NCBI GenBank assembly: GCA_027257055.1
Contig: JAPVLO010000123.1
Coordinates: forward strand, 2,170,001 to 2,234,000
DNA: 64,000 bases
Reading direction: 5' to 3'
Source: Cephalopachus bancanus
Lineage: Eukaryota; Chordata; Mammalia; Primates; Tarsiidae
Shown here: positions 1 through 27,564 of the stretch, piece after piece
Layout: every line of letters begins with the position of its first letter
Numbering within the stretch: the stretch's first letter is position 1
Notes under the pieces: model-generated
Told to the model about the DNA's origin: nothing
Databases searched by the model: none
What the model saw: the letters and a program-made list of their open reading frames with translations, nothing else
Program-made: the position numbers and the translations under genes

Positions 1-1120
1 CCGAGCTGAGAGTGGGGACTGTGCCCCTTTGGTATGTGATCTGGGCTGAAAGTCTCTTCTTTAAGAGGGCACCGGGCGACAGTTTGGAAGAGAAATCGGG
101 GCCAGCTCACTCAGGCCCCACAACTCCACCTGTTCCTGCTCAGCCCCTCTCTAGGCCCTGTGCCTCGGGGCTGTGGAGAACACGTCCCGCAAGCGCTCAC
201 TCGTCCTTCCAGCGACACCCACTAGCATTTGTGTGCAAGGCCCTCTGCTGGGCCACCACAGGGCTGTGGGGTTGGCCGGGTCAGGCTCCTGCTCTCCAAA
301 AGCTCACAGTCTAGTTGTGGGGAGACAACGCACACGCATTAAAAAGGTCTGCAAGGCCCAGGAGTGGCGCAGAGCAGGGGAGGGGTCTGGGGAGCAAAGG
401 GCATGCACAGGCAGACCTGGCTTTGTGGGAGAGGGCTTTGGAGGGAGTCCCCAAAGAGTTGATCCTGGAGACTCAGGGAAGACAGTGAGGAGGGAAGACA
501 CTGCAGGGCAGGAGGCGCCGGCACCGAGACTCCCAGCCTCCCAAGCACTCCCTCTGCACACTGACTGGAATCCACCAAGGAGCCGAGAGTATACCTCAAC
601 CTCACAAGCTTCCCAGGAGGAAGCCGACGCCGGAGCACATTCAAAACAGAGAGCCGGAGCACATTCAAAATGGAGACACCACCATCTGAGAAAGAAATGA
701 GCCAAGGGCCACAGCCAGCCAGCAGTCACCGCCCCTGCCTGCGGAGTCATGGGGGATCCTCCCTGGGCCTCACCCCCAAGTCCTCCCCCTGCCCCCGACT
801 TTGGCGAGTCCAGAAGCAACAGGAAGCAGTGCCGGCCTGGCTGTGGCCCAGCTGCCGCATCACCCACAGCAGAGACCAGGCCGTCACCAAGCACACTAGG
901 ATAGGAAGGTGGCTCAGCACCAGACAGGGCAGCCTCCTGCCTGATGACAATCCTGACGGGGGGCAGGGTGGCCAGTTACCCCATCCTTCTGCCCCCAGCA
1001 GGACCGTGTCCACTCCACCAGGCTGCCCGAAGCCCTGGGCCCAGGTCTGGGCAGGGCTCGAGGACACACGACGTGCAGGTGCACCTGGCAGAAGCTCCCT
1101 GGGCACTGACAACACATCAC
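1..1120. other. sequence beyond the distal poly(A) site
   Basis: For Go1 transcripts this would be intron sequence between exon 6 and the unseen exon 7A. About 225-330 resembles an old interspersed repeat (CTCACAGTCTAGT motif). A direct repeat is at 629-670. I see no exon here. Confidence 0.5.
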
Positions 1121-1143
1121 ACACACTAGAAAAGCTGGCACTT

Positions 1144-1149
1144 TTTATT
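1144..1149 (-). terminator. distal poly(A) signal, second copy
   Basis: AATAAA on the minus strand is followed at 20-40 nt by a strong GT-rich tract (AGTGTGTGTGATGTGTTG, about 1127-1109). This is the best supported end of the long Go2 3' UTR, with cleavage expected near 1125-1135. Confidence 0.6.
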
Positions 1150-1209
1150 AACGGTAGGTGACTAATAAATACATTATGGTAGCCAATAAATTATTACAAT
1201 AACTAGAGA

Positions 1210-1215
1210 TTTATT
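1210..1215 (-). terminator. distal poly(A) signal, first copy
   Basis: AATAAA on the minus strand begins an AT-rich island (about 1140-1260) within GC-rich sequence. It lies 66 bp before the second distal signal and is probably the weaker, since no clear GT-rich tract follows directly. Confidence 0.4.
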
Positions 1216-4200
1216 AAACCAACAAGTCACTCTTCTTACAAAATTACAGTTAATATGGGGTGGTGCCGGCGGCAGGGTTGGGAGGCGGGTACACTGTACC
1301 TAAGAAGGTTTTGCTAAGGAGGGGGTGGGGCACCCGAGCCCACCCCCAGGATGGGGAGGGGAGCAGACAGGCTGCAGTGGAGTGGGAGGGGCAAGGGGAG
1401 GCAGAGGGTGTGCAGTGGGGCAGGGGCGGAGGGATGGTGGGGAGCCAGCAGGACAGAAAAGACCGGGAGGCAGGGGGCGAGGGGCTGGCTGCCCAGAGCT
1501 GGGGCCAGACATGGGCTGTGGGGGAGTGGGGAGACGGGTCACTGGAATGGCGGTGCCTCGGGGCTGCTGGCTCTGCTGCAAAGGGCTGTGGGTTTATGCT
1601 GGTGGTCTTGGTGCACTGGGCCTGAGGATGAGAGCTTCCTTTCCAGAGGGTAGCTCTCTCTTACCGAGGGGCTCCAGGACTCTGGATCGGGGCCATTCTT
1701 TTGGCTTTTCCCCAACCTGCTCCTTCTTGACAGGGGCCTTGGTCTGGCTGGAGTGGGGTCTGTCTGGAGGCCCCAGTTCCACTCTCTGGGCAGGTTTGGA
1801 TCAGGACTCTGCTCACTGAGGGGCTGGGAGACAGGAGCCCTCCTAAAGACCCCATCACAGCAGTTCTCGCCTGGCTGCTGAGACCCTTCACTCTGTAGGC
1901 TTATGGCCCATCTGGGGGTGGGGTAGAGGAACTGTCTGGGGGTGATTGCCTTTGGTACCCTATACCAGCTGGAGCCTCAGGGCTTGGTCCCTGAGAACTG
2001 CTAGGTTGTGCCTGAAGGCTTCCAGAAGGCTCAGCGAAGAGCAGAGGCAGTCAGAAGAGATTGCACCCCAGACTTCTCAAAAGGGGGCATGTCTGGGGGA
2101 AAGAGTCTGGGCTCTCATTAACTAACCATTCTGGATTGTGGTGGACTTACTTGCCAGAAGGCTTGAAGAGTGCACTAATCAGACCAAGAAAAAAAGTGGT
2201 CAGGAAGGATGCAGGCTACAGAAAGAACTTCCAGAATCAACCCCTGGGCACCAACTGTAAAGCGTGTTTGGTGGGAACAGGGGCTAATCTTCCTGTTGCA
2301 AGACTCATACTGGCGGAAGAGAAGGGCTTGGGTGAGTCAACTCCTGGGCCTTCCCTGAGGGGGGTTTGCAGACAGTCTGGTTACAGGGCTGGAGAGTGGG
2401 AACTTAAGGCTGGGGACATTCAGGGAAGCCCAGTGCCATCTGTGGAGGGCAGGGTGTCTCTGGTTCCTGCTGGTGGGGTGTGGAGTAGGGCTGGGGGAAG
2501 CGGGCAGGGAGGCAGAGCTGCCTCCTGGAGCCAGACATGGTGGTCTTCTGCCTGGGCTCTGCCCACCACCCCATGGTAGGAGCATTTGGCCACAGGCCCT
2601 CTGGCTCTGCTGGGCCTAGAGGGGAGAGGAAGGAGCAGGGCATAGGACATCTAGAGTTTCCGCGGAACCCAGAATGCTAAAGCTATTTGTGAAGGGCCCA
2701 CACCCTCCTCAGGCCAGAGTCCAAAGAGCCCCCTGTGGGCTTTAGGGACCAGAGAGCCTTGGGGACCTCTATCAGGGCTCAGAGGGAAGGCTAGGACCTG
2801 GCTCTTGTGATGGTTGTCGGTGCAGGGCACAGCACTTGCCCACAGGCATCCAGGTGGCAGGCACAATTTTCACGAGTTTGGCAAAGGTGCTCCTCCAAGA
2901 AATCAGATTCCCCCTGGCCTAAATTAGAGCCATCCGGAGAGTTTAACACGCCCCCCCTTGGGATCACACACAGGGCCCCTGTGGATAAGAAACCACGTAT
3001 CTGGTTACTCACACATTGCCCCCACACCCATATCCACGACGGAGCCAAACCTCACCTGTCAGCCTCAGGTGTCCCTCCCCACAGTGGAGCTGCCAGTGAC
3101 AACATGTTTGGGGGTCCTTTCCTTGACGGGGGCCTTCATTTGGCTGCAGTGGGGTCTGTCTGGAGGCCCCAGCTCCATACAGAGCTGCTGCACAGGGACA
3201 GAATTTCCTCCTGAACATTCTTGAAGGCCAAGAATGCCCCCACAGGCCAGGGTGGAAGGGTTGAAGGCAGCACAAGAGACTGAGCAGGACAGAGCATCTG
3301 AGAGCAGAGAAAGGCAACCAGGGTCCAGAGGGCAGGATGGCCTGAACACGATGCTCCTCCACCCCCCGATTCCATGGATGGGAAAGCCTGAATCCAGGCT
3401 CGTGGCCCCAGCCTGCTGCTCTGACCACAGTGCCACTATGGTCTGAGGAAGGCAGCTGGGGGAGATGGAGAGCTCTGGGGTGGGAGGGCCAGTGGTGACC
3501 TCCACCCTCCAGGGTGATGGCCTTAGAGGTGGGGCTTGGCCAGCATGCCCCTCTTGTAAGTTGCTCCTGCATCTGGGGTCACCGTCTGGGGCACAGTTGG
3601 GGCACAGCAGAGTTAGGCTGATGCTGCCAGGAAATAACTGCCATGTCTTCAATGCCGGGCAAAATGGAGCTTAACTGGACCTGGCTGCCCATGGCAGGAC
3701 ATTGAGACTGTTGGCTCCAAGGGTCTGTCCTTGGCCACATCCCAGCACCTGGGACAAGGTCTAAAAACACAACAGAAGTGAACAAAGCGGAAATGGACTT
3801 GGGCTGACGGGGGAAGCTCCTGCAGCCTGTCTGCCAGGGCAGCAGCAGGATGGCCAGAGCAGGGAGGTGCCCAGTTACCTGTCCCCGCAGGCATTTGGCA
3901 CTAAGGAGGATTCCTTGGGTCTCCTGTGCACCACCCAGAGCTTTGTGCTTGGTGGATATACTAAGCCCACAGCTGTTGACACAGAGCTCCTCCTGCCTGA
4001 GGCAGTCCAGGGGGCTACAGGTGGGAGTCCAGAGTCCTGCCTGGCCTGGGACAGAGCAGTGTCCAGAGTGGAGGCAGGGAGAACAGAGGAGGGAGGCAGA
4101 GGTCTCCTGAGGGGCGGCCCTGTCCCCTCCCGGGGGCACATCTGGGTCCCTAGGCACAGCCTGCCATACAAGCGCACAGGCCTGCCTGGGGTGTGGCTGT

Positions 4201-4828
4201 GGCATCAGCCAGATGAGGCATCTGGGAGTGGGAGAGATGTGTGACTGCCCAAGGCCAGCTAGGACTAGCGTCATCAGGAGGAGCCACCTGCTCCTTTCTG
4301 CTCTGGCATCTCTGCAGCGAGTCTCCCTCCAAGGACTTCTACATTGAGTTGGGAGCAGGGGTGTGCGTTTAAGCCAGCCAGGGCTCTTCCTAACTCACAC
4401 TCCAGGGCGTCAGTCCCATCTACCTGTCCCCTTCTGTCTCTAGGGACAGGAAGAACGCCATGGGCTGTGGACAAACTCCCTGATTTCTTTACTGAGATCC
4501 AGCAAAGGCACTGGCCAAAGGGGCTTGGTCCACACCCCCAACCGGGACCTCCCCAACCACAGGACCCCCAGCCCAAAGGCCTCTGTCTGCCCCTGCTGGT
4601 CTGAGCTGAATTCACTGTGGACTGGAGAAGGAAAATGCATCTACTCATACCTTGGAATGGTTGCCTGAGCCTAGGTGACTGGAAAAAGTAGACGGGTCAC
4701 CCTTGGGCCTGCAGGGAGTGGGTAGGAGCCCCCAGCCCAGTCAGCACAAGAGCAAGGAAGGATGATCCAGAGAAGGAAGGGCTGAGATCCTTGAACCCAC
4801 ACAAAGTCAGCCTGGTCCCACCCTGGCT

Positions 4829-4834
4829 TTTATT
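4829..4834 (-). terminator. proximal poly(A) signal AATAAA
   Basis: On the minus strand CAATAAAAGCC lies about 500 nt after the GNAO1 stop codon. A GT-rich stretch (TTTGTGTGGG) sits about 25-35 nt further on, as expected for a CstF-bound downstream element. Cleavage is expected near 4805-4815 and would give a short 3' UTR. Confidence 0.6.
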
Positions 4835-5330
4835 GACAGAGCTGCTCTTGACCAGAGACCCCAGGCAAAGCTGAGGGATGGCTCCTACTGCCCCCAACCT
4901 GCCAGCACCCTGCCGCAGGGCTGGCCCTGCCACCCACACCACCCCAAATGACAGGAGAACACTCCAAGACTTCAAGTGAGTCATCCAAGTGTAGGGTGTG
5001 CCCATTCAGGGCCAGACGGCGGCCTTGTTCCCTTCCCACCCCCAGCCTCCAGATAAAACACCTAGAGATGACGCAGAGACGGAGAGCACTGGGTCTCCTG
5101 GTCTTGTGGCATGGCGCTCAGCATACCAGCCCTGCCCCCCCGTTACCACATGTTCTGATGTCGGAGGGGGGTGGGGCTGGTGGAGGATGCTCCTTCTTGA
5201 CCCCTTGGAGTCAGCCTCTGGGGTCCTCGTCCTCAAGTGCAAGGAGTGGTCTGAGAGTGGTAGAGCTCTGGTTTGGGGTGGGGGGACAGCAGGCTGGGAA
5301 GGGCGCGGGTGCCGGGTGGGGCAGCCGGGC

Positions 5331-21450
<16,120 letters not shown>

Positions 21451-21454
21451 CAGC

Positions 21455-21610
21455 TAATGAATACAGTGGATGCTGTATGATCATCCCCATTTTGTAGGCA
21501 GGGAAACTGAGGGCCATAGAGAGGAAGGCAGTCATCTAAGGCCACAGGTGGTGAGTTGGTAGGGCTGGTACTTGAGATTAGCCTTTACAGTCAGACCTGT
21601 GCATGCTGAG
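21455..21610 (-). repeat. MIR SINE
   Basis: Reverse MIR: CATCCCCATTTTGTAGGCAG, GGAAACTGAGGGCCATAGAG, then CCACAGGTGGTGAGTTGGTA. Confidence 0.75.
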
Positions 21611-21614
21611 AGCA

Positions 21615-24600
21615 ATCACTGACTATAGCATCTGATGGCCAACGGTACCTGGTAGAGGAGTTTAGACTGAGGAACCTGCCATCAGCCAGAAAGGCCTATG
21701 CTCTGTCTGAGATGACCACTGCTTTAGTGTCTAACTTAGAGCAGGTGAGAGTGGATTAGGTGCTGTCTCGAGCCTCATTCATACCCTCAGTGCCCTCGAG
21801 GGCACTTTCCTGCCTCTGCTAAGGAGCTCTCTGCTCCTGGGTGTGGCAGCTGCACAGTTCAAGAGCCCAGAATGGACAGTAGTTGGTGGGCAAACCCTGG
21901 CTTCCTTGTCTTCCAGGGAGGCAATTCTGAGACCAACCCCACAGTCTCTGAGAGGATCCCTGGCGGGCCGTGCCCCAGCTGCCCAGCACAGCAGCCATCC
22001 ATTTGCTCACCTGACTGGTTTCCCTCCCTTGCTGGTGTTGCTTCCTCATTTCCCCAAGGAGTCCCAGATACACTCCTTATCTCAGGGTCGGCGTCTAGAA
22101 GAGCCCAAACCAGGACGTGCCCCGTCTGCTTACTCTTCACATTTCTCTGGCTAATGGGACCTGGCGCAGACCCCTTTCCTGACCAGAAAGCAAGTGGCCC
22201 CTCTGTCCCTGCCAGTATTCCAGCAGGCCCTGAGAACGTCTCTGCCTTGTCACCACAAACCTCCTTAGTACTTCAGGGGTCCCAGCGACAGGGAGAGGCA
22301 CAGCTGGGATCACAGGGCCAGGCCAGGAGTGCTGGATCCTCATGTGTAGAATCTCATGGTCCCATGGGACCCAGGCCAGCTTCCCACCCATGTTAGGTGC
22401 CTGGGAACCAGGTGTGGGAAGCCAAGCCAATGAAGAAGCTCAGTTACTGCATGAGGTAGTGAGCCACTTGTAGGCTTTCCCTGTTTAGGGTCCTCCGGCT
22501 GGGTCCCCACAGCCTCTCTGACCTGGCCCCGTGAGCCCCTTCTGGTTAGATTCTGAGACTCGCACACACAAAGGCCCTAATACTAGGCCTCAGACGAGAC
22601 ATGGAGCCTGGAGGGCGCAGGTGGTCACAGGGGTGGTCACAGGGCCAAAGTGGTTTCCCTGGGTTCCTCCTCCAGCCACCTTTCCCCAGTTTCAGCCTGC
22701 ACAAGTCCCGGAGCCCACAGTGAGACTGGGCCCTGCTGGGGCCTGGGACTGGAGTATGCCAGGTCCCACTATTTCCCTGGCCTCACGGACTCCAGAACCA
22801 GGGAATTTTATTCATGGGTGCCATTAGTATTACCCGAGAACTCTGCTAGCAGTAAGTCCTTTCAGCCCCCAGTCTCTGATTAAGCCGGAGGAGAGACAGT
22901 CTACCCAGTCCAGGGCACGTGGCTCAGGAAGTGAGTGGGAGGGATTGAAAGTCTGCAGGTGTGCTCTGAGGTGGAAGAGACACAAAGAGAATGAGATCAG
23001 CACCCGGAAGTTTTGTGGCCAACAAAAAGGTCCGTACAAAAGGTATGTGGGGCCAAACAGCTCGATTCTGGAGATTTATCCAGAATCGAGCGTCTGACTA
23101 AGCAACTATTTGTGTGTCAGGGTCTGACCCCTGCAGAAGGTCTGGCAAAGTTCTGGCAGCTGTGCTCCCTCCCCACTGCTTGCCTGGAAGGAGGTTACAA
23201 CTGGTGTGGGGCCAGAAGGCTAAGCCCATATACTAAGCCAGATCCAGTTCCCTTGGGCAGTCCCACATGCCAGCCCTTGGGTCCCTGAGCCACTCTCACC
23301 TGCCATGGAGGTTGCCCGCCAAGGCAGCCTGGTCTCCAGGTCAGGCCTGGGCTTGGAGCCTCCCCTGGCTGCAGTGACCTGGAAAGCTGGCCCTGGGGCC
23401 TGCGCTTGGGGTGCCCCAGGCTGGCAGTGATGACTCAGGGAGGCAGCGAGTAGGTGGACAGGGGTGGCGCCTCCACCTGGGGCTAAAAACGGCCTCTGAG
23501 TCAGGGACCTGCCAAGGCTCCTGTTCTCCGGCCTGGCGCACCTGGCTGGCCTGGCACAGCCTCAGTCTGCTTTCCCATCCTAGGAACGTGGGTGGTAGAC
23601 TTGGTCAGACTTTTCCTCTTCGGGTTCCACTTTTGTGGTCTCTGCCAGATCTGTGGAGCACTCAGCTGGGACAAGTCAGGCCCAGAGGAGCAGGTGGGCG
23701 GGGCAGGGCAGACTTCCCTGGATACGAGGATCAGATTCCAGCCTGGGCACCCTAAGCCGCAATGCACATGCATGGAGGACATTCAAGAGTGTGCAAGGTA
23801 GAAGCCTGAGCCCCGCAAAGCCACTCTGCACTCCCACATTTGTTCCTCCACGTATGACCTGGAGTGTTATGAATCCCTGTCCACTGGGGTGTGTTCCACG
23901 TGTGGGGGAAGCCGGATAGGCGGTTTCCTGGGATTCTCCAGTCAACAGCCCAGGGGCGTGACACCTTCCCACAGGGTCCCACACTAGCAGCCCGGTTCCT
24001 GATCTCTCCCTCTTGCCCACAGCCCCAAGTGCTCAGGAGTCCTGCTGGATTTTGCACTTCCCTCCCATGCTGTGTCCTATGGGTTCTCCTTTCAAAGCTG
24101 GTGTCAGTTGCCCACTCCTTCCATCTCCCCTCTCACACCTCTGAGGCCAAGCCACGGCCATCTGTCTCCTGGCCGCCCGTAGTTCCCTCCCAGAGGCTCC
24201 CTGCCTTGATCTTGCTTCTCTCCAGTCTGTTCCTCACAGAGCAGGAGATTGTCAGTTTCCTCCTAACATTAATCCTCCTTTTCTCCTTTAGAAAAAGAAC
24301 CCCCACATCTTCAGCTGGGCACACTGACACCCAACTAAAAGACCACATTTACCAATGATGTTTGCGGTTAGGTGTGGCCATGTGACAAGACCTGCACAAT
24401 GAGAGGTAAAAGTGCTGGAAAAGTTGTTTTCATACCCTCCTTCCCAATGTCTGGAACTTGGAAGTGATGGCTGGAGCTCTAGCAGTCAAGTGGGATCGTG
24501 AAGACAAAGTCCACACCCTACAGACAGTAGAACAGTGATCTAAAAACAGTCCAAGTTCTTGACAAGACTCCATACTATCTGGAGTCATACTAACACTGTT

Positions 24601-24715
24601 TAAGTGGGTTTTTTTTTTGAACACTTAAAACAAATTTCTATCTTATTTAAGCCACTATTTTCAGGATCTCTGGTATTCACTCAAACCTAATCCTAATGGA
24701 TACAACAATTCTCCC
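21615..24715. other. intron 3 stretch, mostly unassigned
   Basis: GC-rich in 23300-23720, with two AP-1-type motifs (23431, 23497) and a perfect 13-bp inverted repeat at 23060-23091. I recognise no transposon family. Confidence 0.45.
23060..23091. repeat. perfect 13-bp inverted repeat (hairpin)
   Basis: GCTCGATTCTGGA at 23060-23072 and its exact complement TCCAGAATCGAGC at 23079-23091 enclose the loop GATTTA. Function is unknown. Confidence 0.95.
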
Positions 24716-24719
24716 CGTT

Positions 24720-25125
24720 TAAACCTTTTCAAATGGCTTCCCATCATTCCTAAATTCCAAACCCCTCACTGTGCCTACAAGGCCCATGCCTACCACTCTA
24801 CTCCACCCTAAGATCCTCCCACTTTTTCTCTCTCGCAGGGCTCTACCACACAACCCTTCTTTCTGTTCCCCATATAAGCTGGGGTGATCCCACCATGGGT
24901 GCTCCATCGGTTCAGATCCTCTTACAATGTCACCTCCTCAGGGAAGTCCTCCTCAATGCCCTCAGGCGAGCCTGCTCCTGAGGCACTGAGCATGCTGTCA
25001 GGTGCTAGTTCCTCAGGGTGGGGATGGTCTCCTGATTTCTCTTGGTACTTTGGGTCTCACACAGGGTCTTTTAGACAGCTGGTGCTCAGCAGCGTTTGGG
25101 GAATGCGTGGATCCTTGGCGTTTTA
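24720..25125 (+). repeat. L2 LINE 3' region
   Basis: Follows the L2 3' order: ATGGCTTCCCATCATTCC, CCTACAAGGCCCATGCCTAC, CAATGTCACCTCCTCAGGGA and GGGTGGGGATGGTCTCCTG. Confidence 0.7.
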
Positions 25126-25189
25126 ATATCAGGCATGGCCCCCGTTTCTCACTCTACCTTCTCTGTTCACAGTGCTTGTCCATTTGAAC

Positions 25190-25310
25190 GTTTGGTTCTC
25201 ATTTAATCCTTACAGCAACCCTACCAGGTAGGCACCCTCTTTAGGGGAGGCAACTTGATCAAGCTCACACAGCTAGTAAGCAGGAGGACCCGGACTCGAA
25301 GCCAATCTTC
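25190..25310 (-). repeat. MIR SINE
   Basis: CTCATTTAATCCTTACAGCA, CAAGCTCACACAGCTAGTAA and CCGGACTCGAAGCC in reverse MIR order. Confidence 0.8.
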
Positions 25311-25729
25311 TCTATGGTGCTCTGGCCAATGCCCTGGATGTGCATCTCCCCCGAGGCCTGGCCACCCAGGCCAGAGCGAGGACTCACTGGTGCCCAGCCC
25401 CTGAGCAAAGGGGAGGGAGATGGATAAAAAGGAAGGGCTGGGCTTGGAGGGGAAGGAAGGGCTTTGCCAGTATACCCTGGAGGGCTGTGGCGGGTTCTGG
25501 CTGGCCAAGTTCAACAAGTAATTAGTAGAGACAAGGGAGGTGCTGCCCCTTTGTCTGCCCACCTTTGGAGACCTGGAGGTAGAGCTAACCACCCCCCAGC
25601 ACCTTCCCCTAGCACTTTTTACTTTTCTACAGCTCCCATCACATGGCCACTTCTTGCTGGTCACAGCAGGCCCAGCTGCCCAGGCAATATGAGGTATGAC
25701 AAAACACGTGTGTATACAGGGCAGACTTC

Positions 25730-26046
25730 CAGATGCTGTGGTCTGTGTCCCTGCAAAAACCCATAGGTTGAGATCCTAGCCCCAGGGTAATGGTACAAGG
25801 AGGTGTGGCTTTTGGGAGGTGATTCAATCATGAGGTGAAGCCCTTGTGAATGGGATTAGTGCTCTTGTGGGAGAGGTCCTAGAGACGCCCCACCTCTCCC
25901 ACCCTACAGGGACACAGCAGGAAGGTGCCATCTATGAAGAAGCAGCCCTCGCTAGGACTTCCTGGCATTTAGGACTCTGAGAAATAAATGTGTTGTTTAC
26001 AAGCCACTCTGTGCATTTTTTTTTTTGTTATTCTGAACAAAGATAC
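25730..26046 (+). mobile_element. MLT1-type solo LTR (ERVL-MaLR)
   Basis: Shows the MaLR LTR pattern: GGTCTGTGTCCCTGCAAAAA, GGGAGGTGATTCAATCATGA, GTGAATGGGATTAGTGCTCT, the CTCTGAGAAATAAATGTG signal region and a TATTCTGAACA-type end. No internal viral genes are attached. Confidence 0.75.
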
Positions 26047-26049
26047 CAG

Positions 26050-27410
26050 GTCTGACCTATAGGAGTTTTATGAAGGGGCGACTGCTGGAGCTGACTTCTC
26101 CAGAAAACCCACTGTGTGCTCTGGCCCAGGCAGTGCTGCAGGAGAGATGGCAGTGGCCACTTACAGGTGCCAGCAAAGGCCCACCCACTTCTCTCTGCCC
26201 AGTTGTGTTCTGGGAGAGAGAGACACCCGAGTCATGATCACACAACAGCACCTGGATCTAGCTATGCCTGTAGCCAACTTTACCCCCTTTCTGCTGGGTG
26301 GTTGCCATCTTGGCTTCCATGCCTCCTTTTCCTTGTCCCTGGAGGCAGAGCCCCAGCCTCCCTGAGGAAAGGCCTTCCTCAACCTGGTCTGAGTGGTGTG
26401 GGTAGAACTGAACCTGTCCTCTGATTCTAGGGGTGGACACGTACTCTAGACCTGGTCGATTCATCCTGCTGGCCTGTGAACAACTTGGGATGGAAAAACA
26501 ATCCATATTTGCCAAGTCAGACTTACTGCCAGTCCCTCACCCCAACCAACCCCAGGACATGCGTAGGAACTATTAGGAAAGAGAGACTCTCAATGGGAGG
26601 GTACACCTGAGTGTGGAGCCACCACTGAGGAAAGCAGAACAGAGAGGGTGACACCAGGTCACGATCACACGTCAATATCTGGATCCAGCTATGCCTGTAC
26701 CACAAACACCTCTGGGCTTTCTAGCTAACTTGAGTCGATTAGTCCCTTCATTCTTAAATCCAGTTGAGAATATGCTGTTTGCTTAGTTTATTTGTGTACT
26801 TTCCCCCAAAGAGTCCTGTTACAGCCCCTGGTCTGCCAAGGCTAACGTGGGGCTCACCTCCTCCAGGAAGACCCCGCCCATCTGGCACCACACTCTCTCT
26901 GCTCTCTCGCTGTCTGGACCACGCCCTCCCTGTATGTAGTGCCCACATGCTGTGCTGTGTTTCCTGTGTGAGCAGCCCCTTCCTCTTCCATGGGACAGGC
27001 ATGGCACAGCTGGGTCGTGGGTGCTGGCCACGTGCCGAACACTGGAATGGTCTGGTGGGAGGCAGCAGACAGTCCTGTGAGGCACTCAGGGATGTCTGCG
27101 CAAGGAGGAAAGGAGCGGCCGCTTTTCCAGCACTGGCTCCGTCCCCTGGCCTGAGGTCCAGCTGCGGAACCTGAGGGGCTCTCTCTGTGTGAGACAGAGA
27201 ACATGACTGTCTTTCCTCAGCTGCACAGACCTGCGCGGGGTGGGTCTTGTGGCCAGGAAGGGCCCCGAGTGCCCCCGTTCCGTTCTTCTCTGCTGGGATT
27301 ACCCGTGCTTTAAGGTCCGGCTCTGCTGCCCCTCCACACCTCCGAGGAGCCTCCCCAACCAGCCTCCCTTAGTCACTTTCTCCTTACACTTCCTCCTCCT
27401 CCTCCATGCA
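26050..27410. other. intron 3 stretch with a partly duplicated motif
   Basis: Two related segments occur near 26232-26275 and 26660-26702 (GATCACAC..., CTGGATC, AGCTATGCCTGTA). They may be pieces of one old repeat. The rest is unassigned. Confidence 0.4.
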
Positions 27411-27414
27411 GCCT

Positions 27415-27560
27415 TCAGATCACAGACTTGGGAGCTACTCACACCTGGGCTCCGATCTAGACTCCTGGCTTTTCTGAGACTCGGCACCCTCGCCTGTGAA
27501 ATGGGGTGACAACGCCATCTTCTTTGCGGGACTGTTATGTGAGCAGAGAGCCCTTAGCAT
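27415..27560 (+). repeat. MIR SINE
   Basis: Forward MIR: CTGGGCTCCGATCTAGACTC, CTCGCCTGTGAAATGGGGTG, then GCACTGA. Confidence 0.6.
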
Positions 27561-27564
27561 AGGA

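Larger units (their letters stand above)
1130..5330 (-). other. GNAO1: candidate 3' UTR of GNAO1 Go2 transcripts
   Basis: The 4.2 kb downstream of the exon 8B stop is GC-rich and holds no young transposon and no coding exon I can recognise. It contains one AATAAA signal about 500 nt after the stop and two more at its far edge, followed by a GT-rich tract. I infer a short and a long 3' UTR chosen by alternative polyadenylation. Several long open frames in this region (up to 231 codons at 3579-4274) look like chance frames of GC-rich DNA. The far edge is inferred from signals only. Confidence 0.6.

Noticed and set aside
3579..4274. 231-codon open frame on the minus strand in the 3' UTR
   Set aside because: GC-rich DNA yields long chance frames. 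The peptide shows no domain, and the frame lies downstream of the GNAO1 stop with no own promoter or splice context.
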